DNA from: RUG14186 sp964644555
GTDB taxonomy: Bacteria; Bacillota; Clostridia; Eubacteriales; Anaerofustaceae
DNA length: 11,205 nucleotides
NCBI GenBank assembly: GCA_964644555.1
Contig: CAZXWI010000050.1
Coordinates: forward strand, 1-11,205
Direction: 5' to 3'
The notes beneath the pieces are model-generated. The model was not told where the DNA came from. It ran no database searches and saw nothing but the letters and a program-made list of their open reading frames with translations. The position numbers and the translations under genes are program-made. Shown here piece after piece: positions 1 through 6,923 of this stretch; the stretch's first letter is position 1, and each line of letters starts with the position of its first letter.

Positions 1-931
1 CAACACGAGTTTCTTCCCAGCCGCACAATTCAAAATGGTGATGAATAGGAGCCATTTTAAATATACGCTTCCCGTGAGATATTTTGTAATAACCAACCTG
101 CATTACCACCGAAAGAGCCTCTATTACATAAATTGCCCCGGCAATAAGAATAAATAATTCAGTTTTAGTAAATATTGCCGCCACAACCACACAAGCACCC
201 AGTGCCATAGAGCCTGTATCTCCCATGAATACCTTCGCAGGATTAAAATTAAAGCATAAAAAGCCCAAACAAGCTCCTATAACAGCCCCTGAAAAAATAC
301 TCATATCATTTTTCCCAAGACTTAGCCCTGCAATTAAGAAAAACATCATTACTATCAAAGTTATGCCCGATGCCAATCCGTCAAGCCCGTCTGATAAGTT
401 TACAGCATTGACAACCGCAATAGTTGTAAAAATAACAAAAGGAATAAAAATAATTCCCAAATCTATACTCTTCATTACAAACGGAATTATTATATCCGTT
501 CCCAATTCGGGATGATATGCAACATAAAATCCCAAAGCACAAGCCACTGCAAACTGCAGCACTATCTTGTGTGATGCTCTCATTCCCAATGAAGCGGAAG
601 AAACGCTTTTATCGGAAGATATGGCATTTTTTTGAATTACTTTTATATAATCATCCAAGAAACCTATCAAGCCGTAAATAAACACAATAACCACCGCAAA
701 CATTAGGTTCATGCTATTTGCATTGTTTACGATAACACAGCTTATAATTACCCCGACTATGATAGAAATTCCGCCCATAGTCGGTGTTCCTGCTTTTTTA
801 TAATGGCTTTTCGGCCCCAGTTCCCGTTCTGCCTGCCCGAATTTGAATTTTCTTAACACCGGCAGTAGAATCGGGCATATCAATATGACGCTTAAAAAAG
901 AAATAAGTGTAGCAATGATAGGCAAATTCAT
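1..931 (-). CDS. mraY: Phospho-N-acetylmuramoyl-pentapeptide transferase MraY (C-terminus cut by window edge)
   Basis: MraY is the polytopic membrane enzyme that transfers phospho-MurNAc-pentapeptide from UDP to undecaprenyl phosphate, forming lipid I on the inner face of the membrane. I translated this frame by hand from the ATG at 931; 310 codons are open to the edge. Family motifs appear in order: GTPTMGG (residues 48-54), the acidic LDDY pair (92-95), NAVNLSDGLDGLASG (175-189), NFNPAKVFMGDTGSMALG (228-245) and APIHHHFELCGW (294-305). The DDY, DGLDG and HHH segments are the known magnesium and active-site motifs. Many hydrophobic helices separate them. By comparison with usual lengths, about 15-30 C-terminal residues lie outside the window. 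The start is 2 nt after the murF stop and has an AAGGAG at 943-948, inside the murF 3' end, so it is probably translationally coupled. Identification is very secure. Confidence 0.97.
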   Translation of the reverse strand, partial: MNLPIIATLISFLSVILICPILLPVLRKFKFGQAERELGPKSHYKKAGTPTMGGISIIVGVIISCVIVNNANSMNLMFAVVIVFIYGLIGFLDDYIKVIQKNAISSDKSVSSASLGMRASHKIVLQFAVACALGFYVAYHPELGTDIIIPFVMKSIDLGIIFIPFVIFTTIAVVNAVNLSDGLDGLASGITLIVMMFFLIAGLSLGKNDMSIFSGAVIGACLGFLCFNFNPAKVFMGDTGSMALGACVVVAAIFTKTELFILIAGAIYVIEALSVVMQVGYYKISHGKRIFKMAPIHHHFELCGWEETRV

Positions 932-933
932 AA

Positions 934-2292
934 TTAAATCGTCTCCTTAATTCGGTTAAACACTTCTTCTAATTTTACTCCTCTTGAAGCCTTAAACAAA
1001 ACGGTATCGCCAATTCTTAAATGTTTTTTCAAATTATTTGTCAATTCTTCTTTGCTGTTGTAGGTAATGCACTCTTTTCCGCCGCATGATAAATACCCTG
1101 CCTTATAATTTTCGGCATTTTCTCCACAGGCAATAAGTAAATCAACTCCGAGTTTTGCGGCATTTTCACCTGTTTTAAAATGTATCTGTGCGGAATATTC
1201 GCCCAATTCATACATATCCGATGCCACAACTACTTTTCTGCCATTGGCTTTGGTGCAAAGAAAATCAATAGCCGCTTTAAAAGAAGATTCATTTGCATTA
1301 TATGCATCGTTTATCAATGTCATACCCGAAACTTCTTCTATTTGCATTCTGTTATTTCCAGGAACAAACGATAAAAGTCCCTTTTGTATCTGCTCGGGAT
1401 TTAAAGAATATCTAAGCCCTACCGCAATGGCGCTTAAACAATTAAGCACATTATGCATACCCGGGTATTTAAATTCAAATTTATGTGCTTTATCGTTTAT
1501 ATCCACATAAAAGCTTATTCCGTCAGAACATTGCTCTATATCGTAAGATGTAAGAGAGCATTCCGATGAAGAACCTACTTTAATTATTTCATACACATCA
1601 GATGTGAGAGTGCAAAGCATATCGTCATCCGCATTGACTATAGCGCAATCACCTTTTTTCAAATAAGTGAGTATTTCGCACTTAGCCTTAAAAATATTTT
1701 CCCGAGAGCCTAAAAACTCTATATGAGCAGTTCCCACATTGGTTATAACTGCCGTATTGGGGCGCACGATGTCCATATTGCCGAGTATTTCCCTCGGTGC
1801 ATTCATACTCGTTTCGATAACGGATATTTCATTTTCATCGCAAAGATCGAACAATGTCAAAGGAACTCCCGTTGAACTGTTAAAGTTGCCTTTGGTTTTA
1901 TGCACATTGTATTTTTGAGATAATACACAAGATATCAAATCTTTTGTGGTCGTTTTACCGCTGCTGCCCGTAACGGCAACAAACGGAATATCGAATTTGT
2001 TTCTATATGCTTTCGCAAGATCTTGCAATGCCTTAAATGTATCGTTTACTTTTATTATGTTCGCACTGCAGTCAACTTCTTCCGACACAACTACGATAAC
2101 CGCACCATTTTCTACAGCTTGATTAAGATATTTATGTCCGTTCGTTGTTGTGCCGCTGAGGGCAAAGAATACTCCGTTGGGTTTACCCAATCTGGAATCA
2201 ATGAACACATTATCGACATATTCATCATTTATTTTTTTTGTAATTACACCGCCGATCATTTCGGCTATTTCTTCTACTTGATATTTTTTCAT
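934..2292 (-). CDS. murF: UDP-N-acetylmuramoyl-tripeptide--D-alanyl-D-alanine ligase MurF
   Basis: MurF is the cytoplasmic ATP-dependent ligase that adds D-Ala-D-Ala to UDP-MurNAc-tripeptide, the last soluble step before MraY. The 452 residues match the usual family length. The N-terminal substrate domain (about 1-100) contains FIDSR (30-34) and GVFFALSG (40-47). The central ATPase domain has the P-loop TGSSGKTTTKD (108-118), the Mur segment GNFNSSTGVPLTL (135-147), ITNVGTAHIEFLGS (183-196) with the following ENIFKAKCEI (198-207), and NDAYNAN (328-334). The C-terminal domain carries DMYELGE (359-365). The GNFNSSTG segment reads NSS where many homologues read NN plus one residue; this is a mild variant. 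The ATG is preceded by AGGTAGG with a short spacer, and the gene starts 18 nt after the PBP stop. MurF rather than MurE is chosen from DAYNAN and MYELGE. Confidence 0.96.
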   Translation of the reverse strand: MKKYQVEEIAEMIGGVITKKINDEYVDNVFIDSRLGKPNGVFFALSGTTTNGHKYLNQAVENGAVIVVVSEEVDCSANIIKVNDTFKALQDLAKAYRNKFDIPFVAVTGSSGKTTTKDLISCVLSQKYNVHKTKGNFNSSTGVPLTLFDLCDENEISVIETSMNAPREILGNMDIVRPNTAVITNVGTAHIEFLGSRENIFKAKCEILTYLKKGDCAIVNADDDMLCTLTSDVYEIIKVGSSSECSLTSYDIEQCSDGISFYVDINDKAHKFEFKYPGMHNVLNCLSAIAVGLRYSLNPEQIQKGLLSFVPGNNRMQIEEVSGMTLINDAYNANESSFKAAIDFLCTKANGRKVVVASDMYELGEYSAQIHFKTGENAAKLGVDLLIACGENAENYKAGYLSCGGKECITYNSKEELTNNLKKHLRIGDTVLFKASRGVKLEEVFNRIKETI

Positions 2293-2310
2293 AAAACCTA
2301 CCTAATACAA

Positions 2311-4458
2311 CTATTCTGCATATTCAAATGTAACAGTTACTATTGTACCTCTTTCAACACTCGTTCCATAGTCGATATCCTGATTTAGTGCAATTCCTCC
2401 TCCGATGGCATTCATCACAAGCCCACCGGAAGTCAATATTTCGTTTGCTTTCTGCACGCTCATTCCATACACATTCGGCACGATTACATAATTATCTTCA
2501 TCAACCGAAGAAACGCTTAGGTTTACCTTAGTGCCTTGTGTATATTCCACCGAGATTAAATCCTGATTCGTCACATATCCTGTAGCATCTCCGCTTACGG
2601 TATATTCTATTTTCAGTCCGTCCAAGATGCTCTTTGCTTCTTCTATGGACTTTCCTCTTACATCGGGAATTATTATACGTGAATTTGCCGATACTTCAAC
2701 TTGCAATTTATTTTTGGTTATCAAATAATCATATGAGCTTGCAAGAAGCTCAGCCCCTACAGGAGCTGCGGTATTGCTGCCGTATACTCCATATCCGGTG
2801 GGTTCGTCTAAAATCACGATTACAGATATTTGCGGGTCATCATAAGGCACAGCACCGTAGAAACTCGTAACATATTTGCCTGATTGATATGTGCCATTTA
2901 CATATTTTTGAGCAGTACCTGTCTTACCCATCATTCCGTAATCAGAATATTCTTCCAAAACACTCATTCTGTTAACTACTTCGTTTAAAATGCCTCTTAC
3001 GGTTTCGGATGTTTCTTCGCTGATAACCTGCCTTACTATTTGCGGCTCATATTTGTAAACCAATTCTCCCGTTTCGGAATCAATTATTTGCTCGGCAATC
3101 CTAGGTGTAATCAAATATCCGCCGTTTATAGCAGCATTGAGTGCCTGAATCATTTGAATAGGCGTTACACCAAGCCCCTGCCCAAAAGCTAATGTAGCAA
3201 AATCAACGGGATTGACATTTTGGTTGGAAGATAGTATTCCACTTTCTTCTCCGTCAAGCTGTATGCCTGTTTTTTCACCGAAGCCATAGTTATATATGTA
3301 GTTGTAAAATTTATCCACACCCATCAAATTGGCAATTTTTACCAAAGCAGGGTTACATGAGTTCGCCATGGCATCAACCAAGTTTTCACTGCCATGCGAA
3401 TACGGATATACATTACAATTTATCGTTATTCCGGCAACTTCAATACTGCCGCTGCAATAAAAATTGGTATCGAGGTTCACCACATGCTCTTCCAGCGCCC
3501 CGGAAGTAGTTATGACTTTAAATGTTGAACCGGGCTCGTAAATAAATGATACGAAAGGATTATTCCACATTTCCAACTGTTGTTGGGACATTGTGTAATC
3601 ACTACCTTTAAAAAAGTTTTTGTAAAACTCTTCATTTACTTCCCATGGGTCATCCAAAGAATATGACGGAGAGGCAGCCATGCCCAAAATAGCACCTGTA
3701 TTCACATCGGTAACTATTGCCATAGCCCTCTTGGGAGAATATCTCATCTGAGCCTGCTGAACAGCACTTTCCGCATAGTATTGCACAACGCTGTCTAAGC
3801 TCAAAACCAAGCTGTCACCTTTCTTGGAAGGTTTTTTTACAGTTGAGGAAGATTCTACCACCAATCGGTTCGAATCAAATAAAACCGTCTTTATTCCGTC
3901 CTCGCCGCTAAGCACATCATTGAATGTGGCTTCAACTCCGTAAAGTCCTGTATGATCGGCTCCGGTAAATCCCAAAACATATTGAGCAAATTCAGGGTCG
4001 CTGTATATGCGGATATGGTCTTCTTCTATCTCTACTCCGTCGTAATCGGCAGATGCAATTTCGAAGGCCGTTGTGTTATCCACTTTATTTTTTATTACAA
4101 CATAGCTTGAACTTTTATCGGAAACTTTTTCATAAACGGTTTCATATGATAAAGACAATTTCGATGAAAGGAATTCCGCCACTTCTTTATCATTTTCTAT
4201 ATCATTAGGGTGAATATAAACCTTGTAGCAGTCGGCATCCTGCACCAACACATTCATATCTCTATCATAAATATTTCCTCGTGCTGCACTCAAGGAAATA
4301 TTCTCAAACATATAGGTCGTTTGCTTTTGAGAAAGTTCATCTGCCTGTATCACCTGCACAATGAAAAGTCTTATAAAAAGAACAAAAAAGGCAATAAAAA
4401 TTGCCAATATACAAAACACTATTCTGTTATACATTTTTTTCGATGAACTGTTTCTCAC
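2311..4458 (-). CDS. ftsI: Class B penicillin-binding protein with two PASTA domains (FtsI/PbpB/SpoVD type)
   Basis: This is a membrane-anchored D,D-transpeptidase that cross-links peptidoglycan at the septum. The 715 residues show a short basic N-terminus, one transmembrane anchor (about 12-36), and a PBP dimer/linker domain starting near AARGNIYDRD (58-67). The transpeptidase domain has all three catalytic motifs: S311-T-F-K314 within YEPGSTFK, S367-C-N369, and K512-T-G514 within GKTGTAQ. Two PASTA repeats follow: about 595-651, beginning IIPDVRGKSIEEA, and 658-715, beginning VIVPNVYGMSVQKA. In Bacillus subtilis, vegetative PBP2B has two PASTA domains and sporulation SpoVD has one, so the count leans towards a vegetative divisome role, but clostridial orthologues are often named SpoVD. 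The start is a GTG with a GGTGG-type site 6 nt upstream; the next ATG (codon 9) has no such site. It lies 14 nt after ftsL. Family is certain; the exact paralogue name is not. Confidence 0.93.
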   Translation of the reverse strand: MRNSSSKKMYNRIVFCILAIFIAFFVLFIRLFIVQVIQADELSQKQTTYMFENISLSAARGNIYDRDMNVLVQDADCYKVYIHPNDIENDKEVAEFLSSKLSLSYETVYEKVSDKSSSYVVIKNKVDNTTAFEIASADYDGVEIEEDHIRIYSDPEFAQYVLGFTGADHTGLYGVEATFNDVLSGEDGIKTVLFDSNRLVVESSSTVKKPSKKGDSLVLSLDSVVQYYAESAVQQAQMRYSPKRAMAIVTDVNTGAILGMAASPSYSLDDPWEVNEEFYKNFFKGSDYTMSQQQLEMWNNPFVSFIYEPGSTFKVITTSGALEEHVVNLDTNFYCSGSIEVAGITINCNVYPYSHGSENLVDAMANSCNPALVKIANLMGVDKFYNYIYNYGFGEKTGIQLDGEESGILSSNQNVNPVDFATLAFGQGLGVTPIQMIQALNAAINGGYLITPRIAEQIIDSETGELVYKYEPQIVRQVISEETSETVRGILNEVVNRMSVLEEYSDYGMMGKTGTAQKYVNGTYQSGKYVTSFYGAVPYDDPQISVIVILDEPTGYGVYGSNTAAPVGAELLASSYDYLITKNKLQVEVSANSRIIIPDVRGKSIEEAKSILDGLKIEYTVSGDATGYVTNQDLISVEYTQGTKVNLSVSSVDEDNYVIVPNVYGMSVQKANEILTSGGLVMNAIGGGIALNQDIDYGTSVERGTIVTVTFEYAE

Positions 4459-4472
4459 ACCGCACCACCCAA

Positions 4473-4859
4473 TCAGTCAAATAATGAGCTTATCCAATCG
4501 ATAAACGAATTATCGGCATAAACCTTTTCTTCGCTTTCTGCCGTCTTATAGGACACATAAGAAATATATGAGCCCTGAGGCTTTATCATGCCTAAAACAT
4601 TCGTAGCATACTGTTCTATATCGTTCAAACTTCCTGCTCTGAGAAGCTCCGTTTGTAAATCGTCATTTTTCTTTACGGCAAGTTCGTATTCGCTTTCGAG
4701 TTCTCTTAATTCATAATTTAAAGCATAGATATAACTGTGTTCGCACATAAGCAGAACACTGTAAAAACAAAACACGATTACCAATAAAAGCACTGCTGTA
4801 CTTACGCTTATGTTTTTAGCTTTTTTCTTATTCGATTTTCTGCTTTCGTGTCTGTTCAT
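4473..4859 (-). CDS. ftsL: FtsL-like bitopic divisome protein
   Basis: A 128-residue single-pass membrane protein in the usual ftsL slot between rsmH and the septal PBP gene. It has a strongly basic cytoplasmic tail (residues 1-16, KSNKKKAK), one membrane helix (about 19-39), a charged heptad-like coiled-coil stretch (about 43-75, LNYELRELESEYEL), then IEQYATNVLGMIKPQ (81-95). That last segment resembles the conserved tail motif of the FtsL/DivIC family. FtsL with DivIC/FtsB links early and late divisome parts and helps activate the septal PBP. The frame is open back to an ATG at 4895, but that start overlaps rsmH and lacks a ribosome binding site. The ATG at 4859 has AGAGGA 8 nt upstream and begins 17 nt after the rsmH stop, so I prefer it. 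FtsL families diverge greatly, so the name rests on topology, motif and position. Confidence 0.82.
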   Translation of the reverse strand: MNRHESRKSNKKKAKNISVSTAVLLLVIVFCFYSVLLMCEHSYIYALNYELRELESEYELAVKKNDDLQTELLRAGSLNDIEQYATNVLGMIKPQGSYISYVSYKTAESEEKVYADNSFIDWISSLFD

Positions 4860-4876
4860 AACAGCAGTCCTCTCAT

Positions 4877-5809
4877 TTACACTATTTTTTCGCATATTCT
4901 GAGTTTTGCGCTTCGGCTTCTGGGGTTTGATTCAACTTCATTTTCCGAAGGCAAAATCGCATTTTTGGTTATTATTTTTATTTCAGGAACTTTACCGCAT
5001 ACGCATACGGGGAAATCTTTCGGGCATTCGCATCCCTTTGCCTTTTTGGAAAACACCTGCTTGACTATGCGATCTTCCAGCGAATGGAACGATATTACAC
5101 ACAGCCTTCCTCCGATATTCAATGAATCGATCATTTCCGAAAGAGTTTCACTAAGTCCGTCAAGTTCGCCATTAACTTCTATCCTAACGGCTTGAAATGT
5201 CTTTACAGCAGGGTTTTTACCCGTATAAAGCATTTTCTTAGGTATGCTCTTTTTAACTATCTCAACAAGTTCTGATGTAGTTTCTATTCTTTTTATTTCA
5301 CGCTGTTTTATTATGCCGCGCGCTATTTGAGGAGCGAATTTTTCTTCTGCGTAGGTCCAAAGTATGTCTTTTAATGATTCATACGAATATTCATTGATAA
5401 CCTCAGAGGCAGTAATCCCTTTTGTGTTATCCATACGCATATCCAAAGGACCGTCATGCATAAAGGAGAATCCCCTGTCGGCTTCGTCTATCTGAAACGA
5501 CGACACACCCAAATCTATCAAGCAGCCATCAACTCCGTCTATTCCCAGCTCATCCAAATGCGCTTTGAAATTATGAAAATTATCATGTATGAATTTATAA
5601 TTACACTTTATCTTATCCGATTTTTCTTCGGCTCGCTTAAGTGCCTGTGAATCAAGGTCGAATCCTATATAAGTGCCTTTTTCGGATAATTGATTGCATA
5701 TTCCCAAACCATGCCCAAAACCGCCTATGGTCATATCGAGATAGGTTTTATCGGCTTCTATATTAAGCCCTTTAAGACATTCTTCATACATTACCGGAAT
5801 ATGTGCCAT
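4877..5809 (-). CDS. rsmH: 16S rRNA (cytosine-1402-N4)-methyltransferase RsmH (MraW)
   Basis: RsmH uses S-adenosylmethionine to methylate N4 of C1402 in the 16S rRNA decoding centre. The 310 residues match the family. Visible signatures are MAHIPVMYEE at the start, the SAM-binding LDMTIGGFGHG (24-34), FDLDSQAL (50-57), CLIDLGVSSFQID (96-108) with DRGFSF and GPLDMRMD (120-127), NPAVKTFQAVRIEVNGEL (199-216), VISFHSLEDRIVK (238-250), a cysteine-rich stretch CECPKDFPVCVCG (260-272), and the closing NPRSRSAKLR (295-304). Two departures are visible: the SAM motif reads GGFGHG where GGxGHS is common, and the usual HPA reads NPA. The ATG lies 1 nt after the mraZ stop (TAA-A-ATG) with only a weak upstream site, which suggests translation coupled to mraZ. 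Confidence 0.96.
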   Translation of the reverse strand: MAHIPVMYEECLKGLNIEADKTYLDMTIGGFGHGLGICNQLSEKGTYIGFDLDSQALKRAEEKSDKIKCNYKFIHDNFHNFKAHLDELGIDGVDGCLIDLGVSSFQIDEADRGFSFMHDGPLDMRMDNTKGITASEVINEYSYESLKDILWTYAEEKFAPQIARGIIKQREIKRIETTSELVEIVKKSIPKKMLYTGKNPAVKTFQAVRIEVNGELDGLSETLSEMIDSLNIGGRLCVISFHSLEDRIVKQVFSKKAKGCECPKDFPVCVCGKVPEIKIITKNAILPSENEVESNPRSRSAKLRICEKIV

Positions 5810-5810
5810 T

Positions 5811-6245
5811 TTAAATACCCAATTCTTTCATATCTTCTTCTATATCGGCAAAATACTCTTCGTTTTCCCCGAGTTTTTCATTCCAAATATCGCTGTCCCA
5901 AATTTCAAGCCTTGTTACAGCGCCTATGAGCACCACATCCTTTTGAATGTTAGCATAGTTTCGTAAATATGCGGGGATAATTATTCTGCCTTGCTTGTCT
6001 ACCTCACATTCGCAAGCTCCACCTGCGAAGAAACGGGCAACAGCACGAGCCTTAGCATCGGAAATAGGAAAGCTGCTTAACTTTTCTTCGATTTTCTTCC
6101 ATTCGCATTCAGGGAAAACATACAGACACTTTTCACCTATACCTTTAGACACAACTACAAAAGCACCCATCTCGTCCCTGTTACGAAACGGGATACTGAC
6201 TCTGCCTTTCACATCAACCGAGTATCTGTATTCTCCGCTAAGCAA
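5811..6245 (-). CDS. mraZ: Transcriptional regulator MraZ, start assigned to TTG
   Basis: MraZ is a ring-forming DNA-binding protein with two AbrB-like halves that, in studied bacteria, represses or activates its own dcw operon. From the TTG at 6245 the product is 144 residues, close to the usual length. It starts MLSGEYRYSVDVKGR, the canonical MraZ opening. The two repeated motifs are DVKGRVSIP (11-19) and DKQGRIIIP (83-91), whose arginines belong to the DNA-binding face in this family. The frame stays open to a TTG at 6302 with ATGs at 6278, 6275 and 6263, but those would add 6-19 residues not typical of MraZ. GGGGAG lies about 10 nt before the chosen TTG. ATG 6278 with AAGGTGG about 11 nt upstream is the main alternative. 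It is the first gene of the dcw operon here and lies downstream of a likely MraZ operator. Confidence 0.9.
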   Translation of the reverse strand: MLSGEYRYSVDVKGRVSIPFRNRDEMGAFVVVSKGIGEKCLYVFPECEWKKIEEKLSSFPISDAKARAVARFFAGGACECEVDKQGRIIIPAYLRNYANIQKDVVLIGAVTRLEIWDSDIWNEKLGENEEYFADIEEDMKELGI

Positions 6246-6256
6246 AACCGTGTATC

Positions 6257-6296
6257 TCCCCATTTTTGTACACATCATAGCATTTTTACCCACCTT
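6257..6296 (-). promoter_or_regulatory. Probable MraZ operator: four 10-bp-phased repeats
   Basis: Read on the minus strand, four consecutive 10-mers precede mraZ: AAGGTGGGTA, AAAATGCTAT, GATGTGTACA and AAAATGGGGA. All have TG at positions 5-6, and the first and last share A-rich then TGGG. Known MraZ sites are 10-bp direct repeats (TGGGA with 5-bp spacers in Escherichia coli; AAAGTG-type repeats in mycoplasmas). The fit is good for repeats one and four and poor for two and three. The array lies 11 nt before the proposed TTG start, so autoregulation of the dcw operon is a reasonable inference. Confidence 0.45.
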
Positions 6297-6300
6297 ATGC

Positions 6301-6325
6301 AATATAAATGTGTTTTTTTTAATAA
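6301..6325 (-). promoter_or_regulatory. Weak candidate promoter for the dcw operon
   Basis: On the minus strand TATATT (6306 down to 6301) matches five of six bases of the -10 consensus. A poor -35-like TTATTA lies about 16 nt upstream in an A/T-rich spacer. Transcription would begin inside the proposed MraZ repeats, which suits repression. The -35 match is weak and the surroundings are so A/T-rich that such hits occur by chance. Other hexamers further upstream (TTGCCG and TATAGA, 14 nt apart) fit worse. Confidence 0.25.
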
Positions 6326-6442
6326 TAAAATTTGAAATTTACACTCATTTCTATACTTTGCTGCAAAAACGGCAATTTTTTTGACATAAATCACATACAG
6401 AACAATTTAACAAACTAACCGGCACTAATCCTTTTTTTTAGC

Positions 6443-6490
6443 ATAAAAATAACCACCCATCCAATGCATATATATGCATTAAACAGGTGG
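6443..6490 (-). terminator. Intrinsic terminator after the membrane protein gene
   Basis: On the minus strand a 38-nt hairpin at 6490-6453 runs CCACCTGTTT, then the perfect palindrome AATGCATATATATGCATT, then GGATGGGTGG, followed by TTATTTTTATG. In minus-strand RNA every outer-arm position pairs, four of them as G-U wobbles. In plus-strand RNA the same positions would be C-A mismatches, so the structure is built for minus-strand transcription. It lies 24 nt after the membrane protein stop and about 150 nt before the start of the dcw operon. The remaining spacer to mraZ is A/T-rich and holds no gene that I can see. Confidence 0.85.
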
Positions 6491-6514
6491 AGATAAAATT
6501 TATTTTTTAATTAC

Positions 6515-6913
6515 TTATAACTTTATTTTTATCGTAGATGCAGCCGAGTAAATCATACCCACAGCACAAAAGCATATGTCCCACATTATCGATAAGTTAA
6601 GTAGCTGCATAAGAGCAGAAAATAAGACCATAGCCAAAGCAAATTTTGCAAATACCACTACATGGGATAGTGCATACTGCTTTCGCTGTTCACTACCTGC
6701 TTTCAATGCTTCCTCAAAACTCACTCCGCTATACCAATAAACAGCTTCGTTTTTATAAATCATATAGGCAAAAACAAGAATGCTTATTGAGATCGCATTT
6801 AAAAACAGGCGAGTCAATATTTTCATATTCTCAATCGGCAACTTAAAAACCATAAAGCATACCACCGTAAAAGCTATAAACCACAATACAAAGCCTTTAT
6901 ACGATTTTTTCAT
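6515..6913 (-). CDS. Uncharacterised small four-helix membrane protein
   Basis: I do not recognise this 132-residue protein. It has a basic N-terminus (MKKSYK) and four hydrophobic segments at about 8-23, 33-53, 82-103 and 108-125. Between helices two and three is a polar, probably cytoplasmic loop, YWYSGVSFEEALKAGSEQR (59-77), with an amphipathic character that looks like the most constrained part. It ends in a short basic tail (KIKL). The positive charges predict both ends inside the cell. No catalytic motif is visible. The ATG at 6913 has AAAGGGG 5 nt upstream and lies 10 nt after the hydrolase stop, so the two genes are almost certainly co-transcribed, and a strong terminator follows. It is a real gene by ribosome site, spacing and terminator; function is unknown, with a helper or membrane partner of the hydrolase only a guess. 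Confidence 0.8.
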   Translation of the reverse strand: MKKSYKGFVLWFIAFTVVCFMVFKLPIENMKILTRLFLNAISISILVFAYMIYKNEAVYWYSGVSFEEALKAGSEQRKQYALSHVVVFAKFALAMVLFSALMQLLNLSIMWDICFCAVGMIYSAASTIKIKL

Positions 6914-6923
6914 AAAAGCCCCT

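Noticed and set aside
225..515. 96-codon plus-strand open frame
   Set aside because: It lies fully antisense to mraY, and its translation is a basic, repetitive shadow.
4860..4895. Longer FtsL start overlapping the rsmH end
   Set aside because: No ribosome site precedes the ATG at 4895, whereas the ATG at 4859 has AGAGGA at a good distance.
6491..6514. The 6453-6490 hairpin as a bidirectional terminator serving plus-strand transcripts
   Set aside because: Plus-strand RNA would have four mismatches in the outer stem, and no plus-strand gene runs into it.
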